Shown one piece after another: positions 38,353 through 46,590 of a stretch of 46,590 nt of DNA. The translations under genes were made by a program, and so were the position numbers. The stretch's first letter is position 1. Each line of letters begins with the position of its first letter. Source of the stretch: Polaromonas sp. (GTDB taxonomy: Bacteria; Pseudomonadota; Gammaproteobacteria; Burkholderiales; Burkholderiaceae_C); the NCBI RefSeq assembly GCF_012927415.1, contig NZ_JABBPF010000036.1, positions 1 through 46,590 of the forward strand, read 5' to 3'. Under the pieces are notes generated by a model. It was given only the letters and a program-made list of their open reading frames with translations. It had not been told where the DNA came from and made no database searches.

Positions 38353-39465
38353 TTAGTGTGCAGTGGTCGAACCGTGTGGGTCAGCCGGCAAGGTGGCAAG
38401 CACAGGAACCATCTCGATTAACGTGGCGGGCCTTTTCGCGCCCAGCAGGGGCGCAGCATGCGCGATACGTTCACGAACCCTTTCCAGCAAATTGTTCCGA
38501 GCAGCATCATAAGCCCGATTCAGTGCCCGCTCAAAGGCGAACGCATCTGCCGAGCCATGGCTCTTGAAGACGAGGCCCCGCAGGCCAAGAAGTGCGGCAC
38601 CGTTATAGCGCCTATGGTCAAACCGCTTTTTAAACGCGCTCAACACAGGATACGAAAGGAGCGCCGCAGCTTTGGTAAAAATATTGCGTGAAAATTCTGC
38701 CTTGATGAAGTCGCCAATCATGTTGGCCAAACCCTCACTGGTCTTGAGCGCTACATTTCCAACAAATCCATCGCATACAACAATATCGGTAGTGCCCTTG
38801 AAGATGTCGTTCCCCTCGACATTCCCAAAAAAATTGATATCGCCGCAGTTAGATGCCGCCTGCAATAATTTGCCCGCTTTCTTGATCATCTCACCACCCT
38901 TTATCGCCTCTTCGCCGATATTGAGCAGGCCCACGCTGGGCGCCGGATTATCGTCAATGGACGCCACCAGCGCCGAGCCCAAGACTGCAAACTGGAGCAG
39001 GTGGTCTTCGGTGCAGTCCACATTGGCACCCAGATCAAGCACGGTGGTAGCCCGGCCAGCTGCATTGGGCAGCTGGGAGGCAATTGCCGGCCTGTCGATA
39101 CCGTCCAGCGTTTTGAGCACGTAGCGCGCAATCGCCATCAGGGCGCCAGTGTTGCCCCCGGATACGGCAGCCTGGGCAACACCCTCGCTAACCTGATTCA
39201 AGGCCACCCGCATGGATGAATTTTTTTTGCGCCGGAGCGCGACTTCGATTGAATCGTCCATCGTCACAACCTCACTGGCCGCGACGATCTGGCATCGGGC
39301 GTGTGCCTGCAGCCGGGAGTACAGCGGGTGCACCGCCATGAGTTCAGGCTGGCCCACCAGTAGCAACGCGGCTTCAGGGTGGCCCTCCAGAAATGCGAGG
39401 CTCGCAGGCAGTGTCACCGCAGGGCCTACGTCCCCACCCATGGCATCGACAGCAATCCTGATCAT
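38353..39465 (-). CDS. plsX: Phosphate acyltransferase PlsX
   Basis: PlsX makes acyl-phosphate from acyl-ACP for phospholipid synthesis. The 370-residue product opens [15 protein letters not shown] and contains [17 protein letters not shown], the [14 protein letters not shown] segment and [16 protein letters not shown], all family hallmarks. The C-terminal about 25 residues after the conserved end are extra. It lies 84 bases after rpmF, past a terminator. Confidence 0.97.
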   Translation of the reverse strand: MIRIAVDAMGGDVGPAVTLPASLAFLEGHPEAALLLVGQPELMAVHPLYSRLQAHARCQIVAASEVVTMDDSIEVALRRKKNSSMRVALNQVSEGVAQAAVSGGNTGALMAIARYVLKTLDGIDRPAIASQLPNAAGRATTVLDLGANVDCTEDHLLQFAVLGSALVASIDDNPAPSVGLLNIGEEAIKGGEMIKKAGKLLQAASNCGDINFFGNVEGNDIFKGTTDIVVCDGFVGNVALKTSEGLANMIGDFIKAEFSRNIFTKAAALLSYPVLSAFKKRFDHRRYNGAALLGLRGLVFKSHGSADAFAFERALNRAYDAARNNLLERVRERIAHAAPLLGAKRPATLIEMVPVLATLPADPHGSTTAH

Positions 39466-39508
39466 GAGAAGACTGCGGACGTCAAAATTTTAAATGGAGC
39501 AAAAGAAA

Positions 39509-39531
39509 GGCCCGCAGGATGAGTGCGGGCC
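39509..39531 (-). terminator. Intrinsic terminator after rpmF
   Basis: On the minus strand GGCCCGCA-CTCATCC-TGCGGGCC is a perfect 8-bp stem with a 7-base loop followed by TTTCTTTT. It starts 18 bases after the rpmF stop. It should end or reduce rpmF transcription before plsX, keeping ribosomal protein output above the fab genes. Confidence 0.8.
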
Positions 39532-39549
39532 AGTACCTGAAACCCGGAA

Positions 39550-39732
39550 TTATGCTTCGGCTTTGGTTTTCAACACCTTGCGACCACGATAGAAACCGGT
39601 GGGGCTGATGTGATGGCGCAAATGGACTTCACCGGTGGTGGATTCCACAGCGATGCCTGGCACGTTCAGTGCATTGTGCGAGCGGTGCATACCGCGCTTT
39701 GAAGGGGATTTTTTGTTTTGCTGGACAGCCAT
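39550..39732 (-). CDS. rpmF: 50S ribosomal protein L32
   Basis: A 60-residue basic protein that starts [20 protein letters not shown] and carries [15 protein letters not shown] at the end, as L32 does. It lacks the four zinc-ribbon cysteines, so it is the zinc-free form usual in proteobacteria. The AGGAG ribosome site is strong. It precedes plsX as in most proteobacteria. Confidence 0.98.
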   Translation of the reverse strand: MAVQQNKKSPSKRGMHRSHNALNVPGIAVESTTGEVHLRHHISPTGFYRGRKVLKTKAEA

Positions 39733-39860
39733 GATTCGCTCCTGACGGGGTGTGGTGTTGGTTAATTACGCACCAAATTTCAGTTTCTGGTGACTGGAGC
39801 CCTGCATCAGTCTGCAAGGGGCAACAGCGCTACCTTGGTACGCGAAGCCCCAGATTATAG
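39733..39860 (-). promoter_or_regulatory. rpmF promoter and leader
   Basis: A perfect TATAAT lies at 39854-39859 on the minus strand, with TCGGAA 17 bases upstream as a weak -35. It would give rpmF a leader of about 115 bases. The leader can form CCCTTGCA/TGCAGGG, an imperfect stem. The 220-base yceD-rpmF gap is larger than in enterics. Confidence 0.5.
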
Positions 39861-39952
39861 CGTGAGACTCGGCAATTTCCGACAAGGCCTGACCGGGCTG
39901 TTACGCGATGGCCACGAACGAGCGCGTCGCAATCGAAAAAATCAGTATTTCT

Positions 39953-40498
39953 TCACTCATTTTTCTTCTTGAGCCCGGATAGCACCGCAAACGGATTCGG
40001 CTTCTCGCCAGTTTCAGCCGAAAGTTCCTCATCGCCGGCCCGCAACACCGGGGGGACAGGGCACTCGTCATGCATCGGCACCAGCGGCAGCGCCATCAGC
40101 AACTCATCTTCCAGCACGGCCAGCAGGTCAAACTGCGGCTCCATCACCAGCAGGTCCTCTTCAGACTCATCGTCTTCCGCCATCGCAATCTCTTCAGTTG
40201 CCACAAAGCGGTACCACTGGTCCACCTCAAGCGGCGCGGCGACAGTGGCCATGCAGCGCTGGCAGATCAGGGCAACCGACGTTTTGGCTTGCAAATGCAA
40301 CCAGACATCGTCTTCGGCACCAGAACCCGGCCGCAACTCTGCGCTGGCCTGCCAATTCACACAAGAATCGGGCTGAACGACTTGCACCTCATGGGCAAGA
40401 CGCTCCATATCTTGCAGCAAAGTGGTTCCGGTGAGAGGTACGCCTTCAAGGGCTAAGGCCTGCATGTTGAGCCTGCTGGCTTGATTAAATTGGGACAT
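39953..40498 (-). CDS. yceD: YceD/DUF177 protein
   Basis: A 181-residue acidic protein of the DUF177 family, which is linked to 23S rRNA and ribosome accumulation and precedes rpmF in most bacteria. The paired cysteines in LICQRCMATV (about residue 75-84) and the acidic EDDESEEDLLVM stretch are seen. The start is only 25 bases from the divergent maf start, so promoters must overlap coding DNA. Confidence 0.9.
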   Translation of the reverse strand: MSQFNQASRLNMQALALEGVPLTGTTLLQDMERLAHEVQVVQPDSCVNWQASAELRPGSGAEDDVWLHLQAKTSVALICQRCMATVAAPLEVDQWYRFVATEEIAMAEDDESEEDLLVMEPQFDLLAVLEDELLMALPLVPMHDECPVPPVLRAGDEELSAETGEKPNPFAVLSGLKKKNE

Positions 40499-40523
40499 GT
40501 CTGCAGTGTAAGAGAATCAAGGC

Positions 40524-41195
40524 ATGAATCCTGTATCTCGTCCAGCCGCCGAATCTCCAGCGCTACCCCACATCACACCTGCCAGCCAGCCAGTATCCCG
40601 ATCGCTGGTACTGGGCTCCACCTCACGTTACCGCTGCGAACTGCTGCAACGCCTGCAAATCCCGTTCGATGTGGCCGCGCCAGATGTCGATGAAAGTCCT
40701 TTGCCGGACGAAAATCCGCGCCGGCTGGCCGAACGCCTGGCGCTGGCCAAAGCCCGCGCGGTGGCAAATGGTTTTCCGCACGCCGTCGTAATTGGCTCCG
40801 ACCAGGTGGCCGACCTCAATGGCCTGCCGCTGGGCAAGCCAGGCAATCATGAACAGGCCGTCGTTCAGCTGCGCCAGATGCGTGGGAAAACCGTGATTTT
40901 TCAAACTGCGGTCGCCGTTGTGTGTCTGGAAAGCGGCTTCGAGCAAAGCAGTTTGGCGGCGGTCCGGGTAAAGTTTCGCGAACTCGCCGATGACGAGATC
41001 GAGAACTACCTGCGCGCTGAGCAGCCTTATGACTGCGCCGGCAGCGCCAAAAGCGAAGGCTTGGGCATCGCGCTGCTCGAGTCCATTGAGAGCGACGATC
41101 CGACCGCGCTGGTCGGCCTGCCGCTGATCCGCACCTGCAACATGATTCGGGCTGCCGGCGTCGCCCTGCTGGCCGGCAAGAAAGTCAAGCCATGA
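40524..41195 (+). CDS. Maf-family nucleotide pyrophosphatase (YceF type)
   Basis: Maf-like proteins hydrolyse modified nucleotide triphosphates; the YceF subgroup prefers m7GTP. The 223-residue product has LVLGSTSRYRCELLQRLQIPF (about 28-48), VDE and the catalytic aspartate D93 in IGSDQVADL, and ends with CAGSAKSEGLGI...NTLVGLPLI-like DDPTALVGLPLI. The N-terminal about 26 residues are non-conserved, so the true start may be later. The stop overlaps the next gene (ATGA). Confidence 0.92.
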   Translation: MNPVSRPAAESPALPHITPASQPVSRSLVLGSTSRYRCELLQRLQIPFDVAAPDVDESPLPDENPRRLAERLALAKARAVANGFPHAVVIGSDQVADLNGLPLGKPGNHEQAVVQLRQMRGKTVIFQTAVAVVCLESGFEQSSLAAVRVKFRELADDEIENYLRAEQPYDCAGSAKSEGLGIALLESIESDDPTALVGLPLIRTCNMIRAAGVALLAGKKVKP

Positions 41196-41959
41196 CCGCG
41201 ATCGCCAAGGGCAAGCTCTATCTGGTCCCGGCACCACTTGATTTCGGCTGTGACGTGCAAGCCCCGCTGCAGGACGTGATGCCCTTGAGCTCGCTGCAGG
41301 TCGCGGCCCGGCTCTGCTGCTGGATCTGCGAAAACGCAAAAAGCACGCGCGCCTATCTGAAGCGTATTAACGAACTGCAGCCCTTGTCCAACCCGGTGCA
41401 GGCGCTACAGATTCAGGAGTTGCCACGCGAAGTTCACAAAAAGGGGGACCACACCGGCAACTTCGATGCGCGGCCGCTGCTGGTCGCGGCGATGGAAGGC
41501 CGCGATATGGGTCTGGTGAGCGAAGCCGGCATGCCGGCCATCGCCGACCCGGGTTCGTCGGTGGTCCGCGCCGCGCATGATCTGGGCCTGCAGGTGGTGC
41601 CGCTGACCGGGCCGATGTCGCTGATGCTGGCGCTGGCGAGCAGTGGCCTCAACGGCCAGAATTTCGCCTTTGCCGGCTACCTGCCGCAAGATCTTTCCGG
41701 CCGTGCCCAGCGCATCAGGGAACTGGAATCGCTGGCTTTGAAAACCGGCCAGACCCAGCTTTTTATTGAAACGCCCTACCGCAACGCGGCACTGTTGCAA
41801 GGCCTGCTGCAAACGCTTCAGGGCAACACACGGCTCGCGCTGAGCTGCGGCCTGACGCTTGGAACCAGCATGTCCCGCAGTGCGCCGGTGAGCCACTGGA
41901 AGCGTGACAAGCCGACACTCCCGCTCGATCTTCCTACCGTGTTTTGTATTGGGCGCTGA
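41192..41959 (+). CDS. RsmI-like SAM-dependent methyltransferase
   Basis: A 255-residue protein of the tetrapyrrole methylase superfamily. It has KGKLYLVPAPL near the start, the SEAGMPAIADPGSSVV segment (about 110-125), VPLTGPMSLMLALASSGL and FAFAGYLP, closely similar to RsmI, the 16S rRNA C1402 2'-O-methylase. It lacks the usual PIGNLxD motif and differs at the end, so it is probably the RsmI paralogue found next to maf in Burkholderiales. The start is coupled to maf. Confidence 0.85.
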   Translation: MTAIAKGKLYLVPAPLDFGCDVQAPLQDVMPLSSLQVAARLCCWICENAKSTRAYLKRINELQPLSNPVQALQIQELPREVHKKGDHTGNFDARPLLVAAMEGRDMGLVSEAGMPAIADPGSSVVRAAHDLGLQVVPLTGPMSLMLALASSGLNGQNFAFAGYLPQDLSGRAQRIRELESLALKTGQTQLFIETPYRNAALLQGLLQTLQGNTRLALSCGLTLGTSMSRSAPVSHWKRDKPTLPLDLPTVFCIGR

Positions 41960-42029
41960 TTGCTTGCGGCTGGCCAACGCACATCAAGGATCCCGCGACT
42001 AGCGGAAATAGCAGGATTTTTGATCAGCT

Positions 42030-42047
42030 AAAAAAAGCGCTCAGCGC
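42030..42047 (-). terminator. Possible terminator over the sppA stop
   Basis: On the minus strand GCGC-TGA-GCGC, with the sppA stop codon in the loop, is followed by seven T. The stem is only 4 bp, so termination is doubtful, but the T-run is clear. It lies in the 81-base gap before the convergent RsmI-like gene. Confidence 0.35.
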
Positions 42048-43123
42048 AGCGCCGGAATCGCCTTGAATGCCTTCATTGCGCCCTCGCCCATCGCCGCGCC
42101 AAACTTCTTGGCCAGGCGTTCTGCCACATTGTCACGGCGGGTGTAATCAATAATTTCCTCGGCCTTGACCACTTCCCGGGCGACATAGTCCAGATTGGCC
42201 AACTGGTCAGCCAGACCCAGATCGACCGCCTGCTGACCACTCCAGAACAGGCCACTGAACATCTCCGGCGTTTCTTTCAGACGCTTGCCGCGTCCTTGCT
42301 TGACCACCGTGATGAACTGCTGATGAATCTGGTCCAGCATGGCCTGCGCGAACACACGCTGCTTGTCGCTTTGCGGGCTGAAGGGGTCAAGGAAGCCCTT
42401 GTTTTCTCCGGCGGTCAGCAGGCGGCGCTCAACGCCCAGCTTGTCCATCAGGCCGGTAAAACCAAAACCGTCCATCAGCACGCCGATGCTGCCTACTATG
42501 CTGGCTTTGTCGACGTAAATCTTGTCAGCCGACACGGCGATGTAATAGGCAGCTGAGGCGCAGGTCTCTTCCACGACGGCATAAACCGGCTTTTTGTATT
42601 TGGCCTTCAGGCGCAGGATTTCATCGTTCATCATGCCGGCCTGGACCGGGCTGCCGCCTGGAGAATTGATGAGCAGCACAATGCCCTTGGAACCCTCATC
42701 TTCAAACGCTGCACGCAGCGCAGCATTGACAAACTCGGCACTGGCATCGGCGCCCGCGGCAATTTCCCCCTTAATCTCGATCACCGCCGTGTGAGGCGTG
42801 CTTGCATCGGTGGTTGCGGCACTGCGATGAAAGGCCAGCCAGACCAGAAAAACAAAGAATGCCAGCCAGGACATGCGAACCAAGGTTTTCCAGCGGCGCG
42901 TGGCTTTTTGCTCATTGAGCGAAGCAAACGCCAGTTTTTCCAGCGTCTCGCGCTCCCACCCCGGGCCACCGGACGGGCCAGCTCCCGACGTTTTTGATGC
43001 TACGAAATCAGGAGCATCAGGTAACCGTGAGTATTGGACATCAGGCTGATTTGGCTGAAATGTGGGCTCTTTTGGAAACTCTGGGGAAGGGTCGGGGTTG
43101 CCGGTGCGGTTTGAATCGTTCAT
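42041..43123 (-). CDS. S49 signal peptide peptidase (SppA type)
   Basis: An inner-membrane peptidase that degrades cleaved signal peptides. The 360-residue product has an N-terminal hydrophilic, proline-rich stretch, one membrane helix near 82-98, and the S49 core with LLINSPGGSPVQAG (150-163), the nucleophile S190 (ETCASAAYY) and the general-base lysine K242 (GENKGFLDPF). The Ser-Lys spacing of 52 matches the short SppA form. It follows the Rieske gene by 21 bases. Confidence 0.93.
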   Translation of the reverse strand: MNDSNRTGNPDPSPEFPKEPTFQPNQPDVQYSRLPDAPDFVASKTSGAGPSGGPGWERETLEKLAFASLNEQKATRRWKTLVRMSWLAFFVFLVWLAFHRSAATTDASTPHTAVIEIKGEIAAGADASAEFVNAALRAAFEDEGSKGIVLLINSPGGSPVQAGMMNDEILRLKAKYKKPVYAVVEETCASAAYYIAVSADKIYVDKASIVGSIGVLMDGFGFTGLMDKLGVERRLLTAGENKGFLDPFSPQSDKQRVFAQAMLDQIHQQFITVVKQGRGKRLKETPEMFSGLFWSGQQAVDLGLADQLANLDYVAREVVKAEEIIDYTRRDNVAERLAKKFGAAMGEGAMKAFKAIPALR

Positions 43124-43144
43124 GGGACTAGTTTAGAGAAGTAT

Positions 43145-43510
43145 TTAAAACAGGACGGGCTTGAGGTTGTAAGCAGCATGCCAAAAAACCACACCGGTCC
43201 ACTCGGAAAGCGTGATTTTGACCAGCCCGCCGCGGCACGGACCACCTGCGCATTGCCCGGTATCGGGCCGGTAAGCCGCACCATGACTGGCGCACAGCAA
43301 CCATTGGCCACTCGCGTCAAAGACGCGGTTGGCCTGCCAGTCCAGCTCCATCGCCACATGGGTGCAGCGGTTCAGGTAGGCCTGCGGCTGACCCTGGTAG
43401 CGCACCGCGAAGGCGCGGCAGGTCTGTCCGGCATAGATGATGTCAAAAGGCACAGCCAAGCCGCTCTCCAGCAAATCCGAACTATTGCAAAGTAGCTGCA
43501 GTTCACTCAT
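43145..43510 (-). CDS. Rieske [2Fe-2S] ferredoxin
   Basis: A 121-residue soluble Rieske protein. Both cluster-binding motifs are intact: C49-T-H51 and C73-A-S-H76. It has no membrane helix. Such small Rieske proteins serve as electron carriers, but the partner is not identified. It sits between the HAD phosphatase and the S49 peptidase, a placement seen in Burkholderiales. Confidence 0.92.
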   Translation of the reverse strand: MSELQLLCNSSDLLESGLAVPFDIIYAGQTCRAFAVRYQGQPQAYLNRCTHVAMELDWQANRVFDASGQWLLCASHGAAYRPDTGQCAGGPCRGGLVKITLSEWTGVVFWHAAYNLKPVLF

Positions 43511-43528
43511 GGTTGCTCGAGCTGCGAA

Positions 43529-44188
43529 TTAACCGTTGACTAGCAACCAATCATGCAACTGCCGCACCGAATGCGCCACATGAAGGGGTTTAAGAACCGT
43601 AAATGTCTCAGGCTCATGCGCGCCGTAGCTCACGCCGACACTCGGGCAGGCGGCGTTCAGTGCCATCTGCAAGTCATGCGTGGTGTCACCAACCATCAGT
43701 ACGCGGTCTGCCGGGAGGTCAAACTGTGACATCAGCTCATGCAGCATCAGCGGATCGGGTTTGCCGGCCGTCTCGTCGGCGGTGCGGGAGCCGTCAAAAA
43801 CGTCTTTCAGCTCGACGCTTTGCAGCGCCTCGTCCAGCCCGTGACGGGATTTTCCGGTGGCCACCGCCAGCAGATGGCCACGCGCCTTCAACGCATCGAG
43901 TAGCGGCAAGACCCCCGCAAACAGGCTAAGGTCGTTGAAGTGCCGTGCGTAATGGTGACGATAACGCTCACCCAGCTGGGGGTATTTTTCAGGCGGCACG
44001 TCGGGCGCGGCGTGCGCCAGCGCCTGCATCAGGCCCAGCCCGATGACATAAGCCGCAGCCTTCTGGGTCGGCTTTTTACCACCCACGTCGCATACCGCCG
44101 CCTGGATGCAGCGCACGATGATCTGGGTGGAGTCGAACAGCGTTCCGTCCCAGTCAAAGGCGATCAGGTCAAAGTTTCGTGTGTCCAT
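43529..44188 (-). CDS. HAD-family phosphatase (Gph-like)
   Basis: A 219-residue HAD hydrolase. Motif I is AFDWDGTLFDS (nucleophile D12, acid D14), motif II is in VATGKSRHGL, and motif III/IV is in DKVLMVGDTTHDLQMALNA-like RVLMVGDTTHD. A cap domain spans about residues 20-80. It resembles phosphoglycolate phosphatases but the substrate cannot be set. It follows rluC by 53 bases. Confidence 0.9.
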   Translation of the reverse strand: MDTRNFDLIAFDWDGTLFDSTQIIVRCIQAAVCDVGGKKPTQKAAAYVIGLGLMQALAHAAPDVPPEKYPQLGERYRHHYARHFNDLSLFAGVLPLLDALKARGHLLAVATGKSRHGLDEALQSVELKDVFDGSRTADETAGKPDPLMLHELMSQFDLPADRVLMVGDTTHDLQMALNAACPSVGVSYGAHEPETFTVLKPLHVAHSVRQLHDWLLVNG

Positions 44189-44241
44189 GCACGGATTGTC
44201 GCTGGCCGAAGCGCTTTGGCATGACTTGCTGGTCGAATTCC

Positions 44242-45315
44242 TCAGGATTTCTCAGTCTCTGCGGTGGGCCCGGAACAGGGCTCCACCGCGCGCGACGGCA
44301 AAAACTGCTGCAGCTCTTCGGGCAAGGCGGCTTGCAGTTGAATCGCTTTTCTGCTTTTAGGGTGGTTGAACTTCAGGCTCCAGGCGTGCAAAAACATGCG
44401 CTTCAACGATGCCGCCCCGGGGCTGCTGCGTTGCAGTGTCCGGTTCAGCTCGAAGTCACCGTATTTGTCGTCGCCTGCGATCGGATGACCAGCGCCTGCC
44501 AGATGGACGCGAATCTGGTGCGTCCGGCCGGTCTTGATGGTGACTTCCAGCAGGGTAAAAGGCGTCGCCGGCACCAGCGGACTGGCGGCGATGACAGATT
44601 TGACCTTGACCAGCGTGACTGAGCGCATCGCATCCGGATGGTCATTGGGCACGATCTTGACACGCCGCTCGCCATTGGGCAGCAGGTATTTGTGCAGCGC
44701 CTTGTCAATCACACGCTGGTTGGCGGGCCAGTTGCCGCTGACCAGCGCCAAGTAGACCTTGTCGGTCTCGCGCTCCCGGAATTGCTCCTGCAGCAGCTTC
44801 AAAGCCATGCGGCGCTTGGCAATCAGCAAAATTCCGCTGGTCTCGCGGTCCAGCCGGTGCACCAGCTCCAGAAAATCGGCCTCCGGCCTGGCCATGCGCA
44901 ACTGCTCGATGATGCCAAAACTCACGCCGCTGCCGCCATGCACGGCCACACCGGCCGGTTTGTCGATCGCCAGCAAAAAATCATCCTCAAACAAAATCGG
45001 AAATTCGCGTGATGGCGCATGACCGCCTATGGTGGAACTCGCGCCGTGGCGCGCCACCACGGTCATGACTTGCAACATGGCTTGGGCCTTCTGTTCGGCC
45101 CGCTCTGACGTGCGCACCGGCGGCAGGCGCACGAGGTCCCCTGCCTCGACGCGGGTATCCGCATGCGCCCGGCCCTTGTTAACCCGGACCTCGCCGCTGC
45201 GGATGATGCGATAAACATGAGTTTTGGGCACGCCTTTCAGCTGGCGGATCAGGAAATTGTCGAGCCGCTGACCCGCGTAATCTTCGTCCACCGTGACCAG
45301 CGTTGCTTGCGCCAT
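44242..45315 (-). CDS. rluC: 23S rRNA pseudouridine synthase RluC
   Basis: RluC makes pseudouridines 955, 2504 and 2580 (E. coli numbering) in 23S rRNA. With the ATG at 45315 the product is 357 residues, with an S4 domain (RLDNFLIRQLKGVPKTHVYRIIRSGEVRVN, about 17-46) and the catalytic D156 in HRLDRETSG. A longer frame from 45462 adds 49 non-conserved residues and would start upstream of likely promoter elements, so I prefer the shorter. Divergent rne beside rluC is conserved with E. coli. Confidence 0.93.
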   Translation of the reverse strand: MAQATLVTVDEDYAGQRLDNFLIRQLKGVPKTHVYRIIRSGEVRVNKGRAHADTRVEAGDLVRLPPVRTSERAEQKAQAMLQVMTVVARHGASSTIGGHAPSREFPILFEDDFLLAIDKPAGVAVHGGSGVSFGIIEQLRMARPEADFLELVHRLDRETSGILLIAKRRMALKLLQEQFRERETDKVYLALVSGNWPANQRVIDKALHKYLLPNGERRVKIVPNDHPDAMRSVTLVKVKSVIAASPLVPATPFTLLEVTIKTGRTHQIRVHLAGAGHPIAGDDKYGDFELNRTLQRSSPGAASLKRMFLHAWSLKFNHPKSRKAIQLQAALPEELQQFLPSRAVEPCSGPTAETEKS

Positions 45316-45425
45316 TGCCGGCGCAACAGCTTCAGAAATTTTGGGCACTGGCTGCGCTGGCAGAGCTTTTGTCTGGGGCTGAACTGCCGAAAAGATTGGC
45401 CTGGCCGGTGCTTTTGCCGGGCGCT

Positions 45426-45453
45426 TTGTCTTGCCTGACGCTACCCCTATAAT
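45426..45453 (+). promoter_or_regulatory. rne promoter
   Basis: TTGTCT (45426-45431), a 16-base spacer and a perfect TATAAT (45448-45453) form a sigma-70-type promoter pointing to rne. The start would be near 45460, giving a leader of about 590 bases. It overlaps the extended form of rluC on the other strand, consistent with a later rluC start. Confidence 0.65.
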
Positions 45454-45917
45454 GTATTTCACTAGCGATGCGCTGTAAGTAGTTGATTTGTCTGGAGTTT
45501 AATCCACGCCAATCCAAAGCCCCTGAAAAGGCCTGCAAACAGCCTCGCTGGAAGGTCGATGCCACTGGTGGCAATTGCCCGCGGGCGATGAGTGCCAGGC
45601 ACCTCGCGACACGGGAATTGTTACGCAGACGAGGCGACGTTTTGCGAATACAACTACGGAATATTAGGTGTGCAGCCGCTAGCCACGGGCTGACGACTGC
45701 GCACGGATCCACGTGAGACCAAGTCCATTGACAGGAAGCCTCTGATGACAACACGGAACGGTCTGGTTTTTGCATGCCTGCGGCGCCTTTTGGCCCTGCT
45801 CTATGGCACAAATCAGCCTGTAGTCCATGTGCAACGGGCGCAAAAAGCTATTTTTTTTGTAGCAACCTCCTGCCGGACCCCTGCTCACGCCATCCACGCG
45901 CCCACGCCCAGACCACT

Positions 45918-45943
45918 TGGCTGACTGATTTTTCAGTCGGCCA
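45918..45943 (+). promoter_or_regulatory. Strong hairpin in the rne leader
   Basis: TGGCTGACTGA (45918-45928) pairs with TCAGTCGGCCA (45933-45943) over 11 bp, with one G-U pair and a TTTT loop. It stands about 108 bases before the rne ATG. U-rich loops in stable stems are typical of the E. coli rne leader, where RNase E binds; this may be the counterpart. Confidence 0.5.
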
Positions 45944-46051
45944 GCGTGCTGTCAAAGGCTCTCCGGCAATTCCCCACGTTCGCATAGCGTTGCTCTTGGC
46001 GTCGTTGACCCATTTTTGGGCATTAGAACGAAGAACGACAAGGAATACCCG

Positions 46052-46590
46052 ATGAAACGGATGCTGGTAAACGCCACTCAGGCAGAAGAACGCCGCCTGG
46101 CGATTGTTGACGGACAAAAACTCCTCGACTACGAAATTGAAATCGAAGGGCGCGAGCAGCGCAAGGGCAACATCTACAAGGCTGTCGTCACACGCGTCGA
46201 GCCATCACTTGAAGCCTGTTTTGTCGACTACGGCGAAGACCGCCACGGTTTTCTGCCCTTCAAGGAAATCTCGAAGCAATACTTTGCGCAAGGCGTACCG
46301 GTCAGCCAGGCGCGCATCAGCGATGTGATAAAGGAAGGCCAGGAACTGCTGGTCCAGGTCGAAAAGGAAGAACGCGGCAACAAGGGCGCGGCGCTGACGA
46401 CTTTTGTATCTCTGGCCGGCCGCTATGTGGTGCTGATGCCCAACAACCCGCGCGGCGGTGGCGTGAGCCGCCGTATTGAGGGCGAAGACCGGGCCGACCT
46501 CAAGGAAGCCATGGACCAGCTGGAATACCCTGGCGGCTCCAGCATCATCGCCCGTACCGCCGGCATTGGCCGCAGCGCACCCGCATTGGA
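46052..46590 (+). CDS. rne: Ribonuclease E (5' part)
   Basis: RNase E is the main endoribonuclease of mRNA decay and rRNA/tRNA processing. The first 179 residues are present and the gene runs off the window. They start [21 protein letters not shown] and cover the S1 RNA-binding domain (about 35-120, with [23 protein letters not shown] and HGFLPFKEI), then [20 protein letters not shown] and RTAGIGR, the start of the catalytic region. These fit RNase E better than RNase G. The ATG follows AAGGAAT. Confidence 0.95.
   Translation, partial: MKRMLVNATQAEERRLAIVDGQKLLDYEIEIEGREQRKGNIYKAVVTRVEPSLEACFVDYGEDRHGFLPFKEISKQYFAQGVPVSQARISDVIKEGQELLVQVEKEERGNKGAALTTFVSLAGRYVVLMPNNPRGGGVSRRIEGEDRADLKEAMDQLEYPGGSSIIARTAGIGRSAPAL

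Larger units (their letters stand above)
45316..46051. other. 736-bp rluC-rne divergent region and rne leader
   Basis: This gap carries the rne promoter and a leader of about 590 bases. Within it are the strong hairpin at 45918-45943 and a GCTA-T8G-TAGC element (45847-45863). In E. coli the rne leader (361 nt) binds RNase E and mediates autoregulation; the same is inferred here. On the minus strand TTACAG with CATTAT 18 bases on, near 45450-45480, may drive rluC. No protein gene is convincing in the leader. Confidence 0.6.

Noticed and set aside
45332-45811. 159-residue minus-strand frame in the rne leader
   Set aside because: Overlaps the rne promoter and rluC, random-looking composition; the leader explanation fits better.

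Overview
The window reads as chromosomal core DNA of a betaproteobacterium of the order Burkholderiales, most likely a Comamonadaceae member close to Polaromonas or Rhodoferax. This rests on high GC, on gene orders typical of the group (leuC-leuD-leuB-asd-fimV-truA-trpF-trpB-trpA-accD, and the rpoE-rseA-mucB-degP-lepA-lepB-rnc-era-recO-pdxJ-acpS run), and on a dispersed intergenic repeat upstream of leuB that resembles one I know from Comamonadaceae genomes. I see no insertion sequence, prophage, CRISPR array, tRNA or rRNA.

Layout. (1) Positions 48-16363, mostly plus strand: leucine synthesis (leuC, leuD, leuB) with a tiny entericidin-like lipoprotein gene between leuC and leuD; a LemA-type membrane protein on the minus strand; asd; a FimV/HubP-like polar protein; truA; trpF-trpB-trpA with overlapping reading frames; accD; a LON-domain protein; lysS. 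(2) 16380-18282: a patatin-like phospholipase (minus) and a YgjP-type metallohydrolase (plus). (3) 18296-39732: a 21 kb uninterrupted minus-strand block. In transcription order it holds rpmF, plsX, fabH, a sialidase-like protein, a multi-pass membrane protein, fabD, fabG, acpP, fabF, a YgfX-like protein, rpoE, rseA, mucB, degP, lepA, lepB, a DUF4845 protein, rnc, era, recO, pdxJ, acpS and nagZ. yceD, also minus, lies just upstream. (4) 40524-41959, plus: maf (yceF type) and an RsmI-like methyltransferase. (5) 42041-45315, minus: S49 peptidase, Rieske protein, HAD phosphatase, rluC. (6) From 46052, plus: the start of RNase E, cut by the window edge, behind a leader of about 590 nt.

How the genes work together. 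The big block joins fatty-acid and phospholipid initiation (plsX, fabH, fabD, fabG, acpP, fabF, with acpS making holo-ACP) to the envelope-stress sigma factor and its regulators (rpoE, rseA, mucB, degP), then to membrane protein export and translation (lepA, lepB) and RNA or ribosome maturation (rnc, era). The leu and trp groups share the first part with asd and accD.

No gene cluster here looks like an entirely new system. The parts most worth a second look are: the sialidase-like/membrane-protein pair inside the fab operon; a candidate small RNA with its own -10 element, two hairpins and an intrinsic terminator just upstream of lepA, next to two tandem DnaA-box-like sequences; the long structured rne leader; and several perfect palindromes in the leaders of asd, fimV and ygjP.
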